A stretch of 7,795 nt of DNA from DATECU01 sp035286745 (GTDB lineage Bacteria > Acidobacteriota > Vicinamibacteria > Fen-336). The translations under genes and the position numbers were made by a program. Where the stretch lies: the NCBI GenBank assembly GCA_035286745.1, contig DATECU010000212.1, positions 1-7,795 on the forward strand, in the 5' to 3' direction. The notes under the pieces are model-generated. The model did not search any database and was not told the DNA's origin. It saw only the letters and a program-made list of their open reading frames with translations. Shown piece after piece: positions 6,028 through 7,795 of the stretch (position 1 is its first letter; each line of letters starts with the position of its first letter).

Positions 6028-7275
6028 ATGCCTGCCGAGTTGAAAGCCCCCATCCGCGTGAGCCTCGACCGCCTCTTTCTCGACCCCAACAACCCCCGCC
6101 TGGCGGCGACCGAAAAGCCCGGCTACGCCGATCCCAACAAGCTCTTCGACGACGACATCCAAATCCAGCTCGAGATCCGCATGCGCCGGAGCTACAAGGG
6201 CATCAAGGGCCTGATGGGCTCCATCCTCGGCATGGGCTGGATCCCGGTGGACGCGATGCTGGTCTGGGAGCATCCCAAGGCCAAGGGGCACTACGTGGTG
6301 GTGGAGGGCAACGCCCGCACCACCGCCCTGCGCATGATCCGGCGCGAGCACCAGCGGGAGCTGAATCGACTGGCCAAGGCCAAGACCCGGCCGGTCGTCG
6401 ACCCGGCGACCATCGAGGAGCTGGAGGCCACGGTCCGTCAATACGAGCAGGTGCTCGAGGACACCCGGGAGATCGAAGTCGCTCCGGTGGCTGCCTCCGC
6501 GCCTAGCGATCTGTCTCGATCGCTGCCTCGGCTCCTGGGGGTGCGCCACATCAGCCATGCCCAGCAGTGGAAGCCCTACGCCACCAACCTGTACGTCTAC
6601 TCCCTGTACCGGCAGCTCTTCGAAGACAGCCACGGCCACACCCGGCTGCAACTCGAAGACGATCTGCTGCGCAAGACGGGTTCGCTGGTCACCATGACCC
6701 ACTACAAGGTCCGCCGTGCGGTCCAGGTGGTGGTCGCCTTCAATCGCTTCAAGGCCCGTTTCGAAGACCGGCTGCCGGAAGGGGAGCGCTTTCGCGACCA
6801 GGACCAGTCCTACTTCCTCGCCATCCTGGAGCCCGGCTACGCCCGCGAGCAGTTCGCCTTCCGCGACGCCGACCTCACGCTGGCCCCCGACCTGGAGGAC
6901 GTGCTGTTTCAGTGGGCTTTCGCCAGGCCACGGGGCAGCGAGCCCGAGGAAAACCCCAACATCCTGCGTTCGGCGGACGACATCCGGACCTGGGCCCGCC
7001 TCGCTCGCTACGACGAGAAGATGAAGACCGGCTTCGCCAAACGCCTGGACGTCAACCGGCCGGAGCGGGCTAGGCCCATGGCCAAGGTGGAGGCCGAGTA
7101 CCTCTCCCACAAAGCCCAGCGCTCACCGCTCGACACCCTGGAGGGCCTGCTGGAGGCGCTCAAGACCATGGAGGTGGAGACCCTTCGTGCCGGCCGCGCC
7201 CAGATCAAACCCGCCATCCGCGAGCTGCTCACCATCTGCAACGACTACCTGGCGATCCTGGAGGCGATAGATTAG
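6028..7275 (+). CDS. Solitary ParB/Srx-fold protein
   Basis: A 415-residue cytoplasmic protein with no signal peptide or membrane segment. The N-terminal region (about 8-105) has the ParB N-domain landmarks: SLDRLFLDPNNPRL (12-25) and YVVVEGNARTTALRMI (89-104). The latter matches the nucleotide- or substrate-binding box written EGNRRxxAL in many ParB-like proteins. A charged, helical insertion (about 105-150, rich in E, R and K) separates it from GVRHISHAQQWKPYATNLY (171-189), which resembles the post-core segment of this group. A basic helical region follows (about 205-245) that may hold a helix-turn-helix. The C-terminal 150 residues match nothing I recognise. ATG 6028 is preceded by AGAGGAG, four bases upstream. 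Canonical ParB is encoded next to ParA; no ATPase gene is visible here, so a role in chromosome segregation is not supported. Relatives of this fold act as CTP switches, nucleases or parts of defence islands. Its own function is unknown. It is the last gene before the tandem array. Confidence 0.75.
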   Translation: MPAELKAPIRVSLDRLFLDPNNPRLAATEKPGYADPNKLFDDDIQIQLEIRMRRSYKGIKGLMGSILGMGWIPVDAMLVWEHPKAKGHYVVVEGNARTTALRMIRREHQRELNRLAKAKTRPVVDPATIEELEATVRQYEQVLEDTREIEVAPVAASAPSDLSRSLPRLLGVRHISHAQQWKPYATNLYVYSLYRQLFEDSHGHTRLQLEDDLLRKTGSLVTMTHYKVRRAVQVVVAFNRFKARFEDRLPEGERFRDQDQSYFLAILEPGYAREQFAFRDADLTLAPDLEDVLFQWAFARPRGSEPEENPNILRSADDIRTWARLARYDEKMKTGFAKRLDVNRPERARPMAKVEAEYLSHKAQRSPLDTLEGLLEALKTMEVETLRAGRAQIKPAIRELLTICNDYLAILEAID

Positions 7276-7357
7276 TTAACGCGTCGCGCGACCACCGCCC
7301 GAAGGATGGGTCGCGCTCCTGAACTCCGCAGACTCGCGCTCGCGTCGCCAGGGGACT

Positions 7358-7392
7358 TCCGCCCTCGCGGGAGTGAATCCCGCTCGGGCGGA
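7358..7392. repeat. Inner nested hairpin of the array unit (unit 1; repeated in units 2 and 3)
   Basis: TCCGCCC, TC, GCGGGA, loop GTGAA, TCCCGC, TC, GGGCGGA. This makes a 6-base stem and a 7-base stem separated by a symmetric two-base mismatch. It is identical in the three complete units although neighbouring bases vary. In unit 1 it is enclosed by outer arms at 7328-7337 and 7407-7416, which pair perfectly. Confidence 0.85.
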
Positions 7393-7596
7393 GCGGAGTG
7401 CTCGCTGCGAGTCTGCTCCAACGGCGACCGCAAACGCGTCGCGCGGCCCACGGCCCGAAGGATGGGTCGCGCTCCTGAACTCCGCAGACTCGCGCTCGCG
7501 CCGTCAAGGGACTTCCGCCCTCGCGGGAGTGAATCCCGCTCGGGCGGAGCGGAGTGCTCGCTGCGAGTTTGCTCCAACGGCGACCGCAAACGCGTC

Positions 7597-7628
7597 GCGC
7601 GACCCACGGCCCGAAGGATGGGTCGCGC
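7597..7628. repeat. First hairpin of the array unit (unit 3, perfect form)
   Basis: GCGCGACCCA and TGGGTCGCGC are perfect 10-base inverted repeats around the 12-base loop CGGCCCGAAGGA. Unit 2 has one A-to-G change in the left arm, which leaves a G-U pair in plus-strand RNA. Unit 4 has a G-to-A change at the outermost base. Unit 1 has a one-base deletion and one substitution that shorten the stem. Confidence 0.8.
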
Positions 7629-7795
7629 TCCTGAACTCCGCAGACTCGCGCTCGCGTCGCCAGGGAACTTCCGCCCTCGCGGGAGTGAATCCCGCTCGGG
7701 CGGAGCGGAGTGCTCGCTGCGAGTCTGCTCCAACGGCGACCGCAAACGCGTCACGCGACCCACGGCCCGAAGGATGGGTCGCGCTCCTGAACTCC

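Larger units (their letters stand above)
7279..7795. repeat. Tandem array of a 156-bp palindrome-rich unit, 3.3 copies visible
   Basis: Units begin with ACGCGTC at 7279, 7434, 7590 and 7746. The period is 155 for the first (one base deleted near 7295) and 156 for the others; the last is cut by the window edge after 50 bases. Units two and three differ at six positions by my count, and units one and three at about three, so the array is young or homogenised. Each unit has two structured parts: a hairpin with 10-base arms near its start, and a nested hairpin with outer arms GCAGACTCGC/GCGAGTCTGC. The array starts three bases after the ParB-like gene's stop codon and continues beyond the window. 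There are no unique spacers between units, so this is not a CRISPR. Because 156 is a multiple of three, minus-strand frames stay open through it by construction. Confidence 0.95.

Noticed and set aside
5796..6092. A 98-codon minus-strand frame in the gap before the ParB-like gene.
   Set aside because: Its translation contains the VESREFRVE pattern that comes from the CTCGACTCT microrepeat, and it overlaps the start of the ParB-like gene.
7272..7763. A 163-codon minus-strand frame through the tandem array, made of a 52-residue repeat.
   Set aside because: The unit is 156 bases, so any frame without a stop in one unit stays open. A second minus-strand frame is also open across part of it (7229-7507). 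The DNA palindromes, not codons, appear conserved. A repeat protein cannot be fully excluded because the array leaves the window.
7279..7795. CRISPR array.
   Set aside because: The repeating unit is 156 bases and units follow each other directly, with no unique spacers and no cas genes in view.

Overview
This is a GC-rich, gene-dense bacterial window with strong G/C preference at third codon positions. It holds GTG and TTG starts, overlapping operon genes, a c-di-GMP receptor of PilZ type, and intergenic microrepeats. These fit a large-genome, free-living bacterium of the Acidobacteriota or Myxococcota kind. There is no rRNA or other marker in the window, so the phylum is a guess.

Layout. 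On the minus strand at the left edge lies a central-carbon operon: a 3-hydroxyacyl-CoA dehydrogenase gene (126-1010) followed, with a GTGA overlap, by the first 43 codons of acetate kinase (1-129, cut by the window edge). Divergent from it, a good sigma-70-type promoter (1137-1165) drives an MscS-type channel gene with a C-terminal cyclic-nucleotide-binding domain (1187-2719). Converging on that gene, with 14 bases between, is a minus-strand two-gene operon. Its first gene encodes a polytopic membrane protein with a spermidine-synthase-like core (3400-5610); its second encodes a tandem PilZ protein (2734-3390). The operon promoter (5619-5647) sits so close to the start codon that the transcript should be nearly leaderless.

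The 417-base gap 5611-6027 holds that promoter, a short direct repeat, the apparent 3' tail of a decayed gene (5725-5829), a CTCGACTCT-type microrepeat, and the upstream region of the next gene. A plus-strand gene for a solitary ParB/Srx-fold protein (6028-7275) follows. Three bases after its stop codon begins a tandem array of a 156-bp unit with nested inverted repeats. The array runs off the right edge (7279-7795, 3.3 copies visible).

How the parts may work together. The left operon belongs to acyl-CoA and acetate metabolism. The middle four-kilobase block pairs two second-messenger receptors, one for cyclic nucleotides (channel) and one for c-di-GMP (PilZ), although they are in separate transcripts. 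The most unusual part is the right end, a lone ParB-like protein with no ParA visible, directly abutting a highly ordered palindromic tandem array. Whether the protein acts on the array cannot be decided from the sequence.
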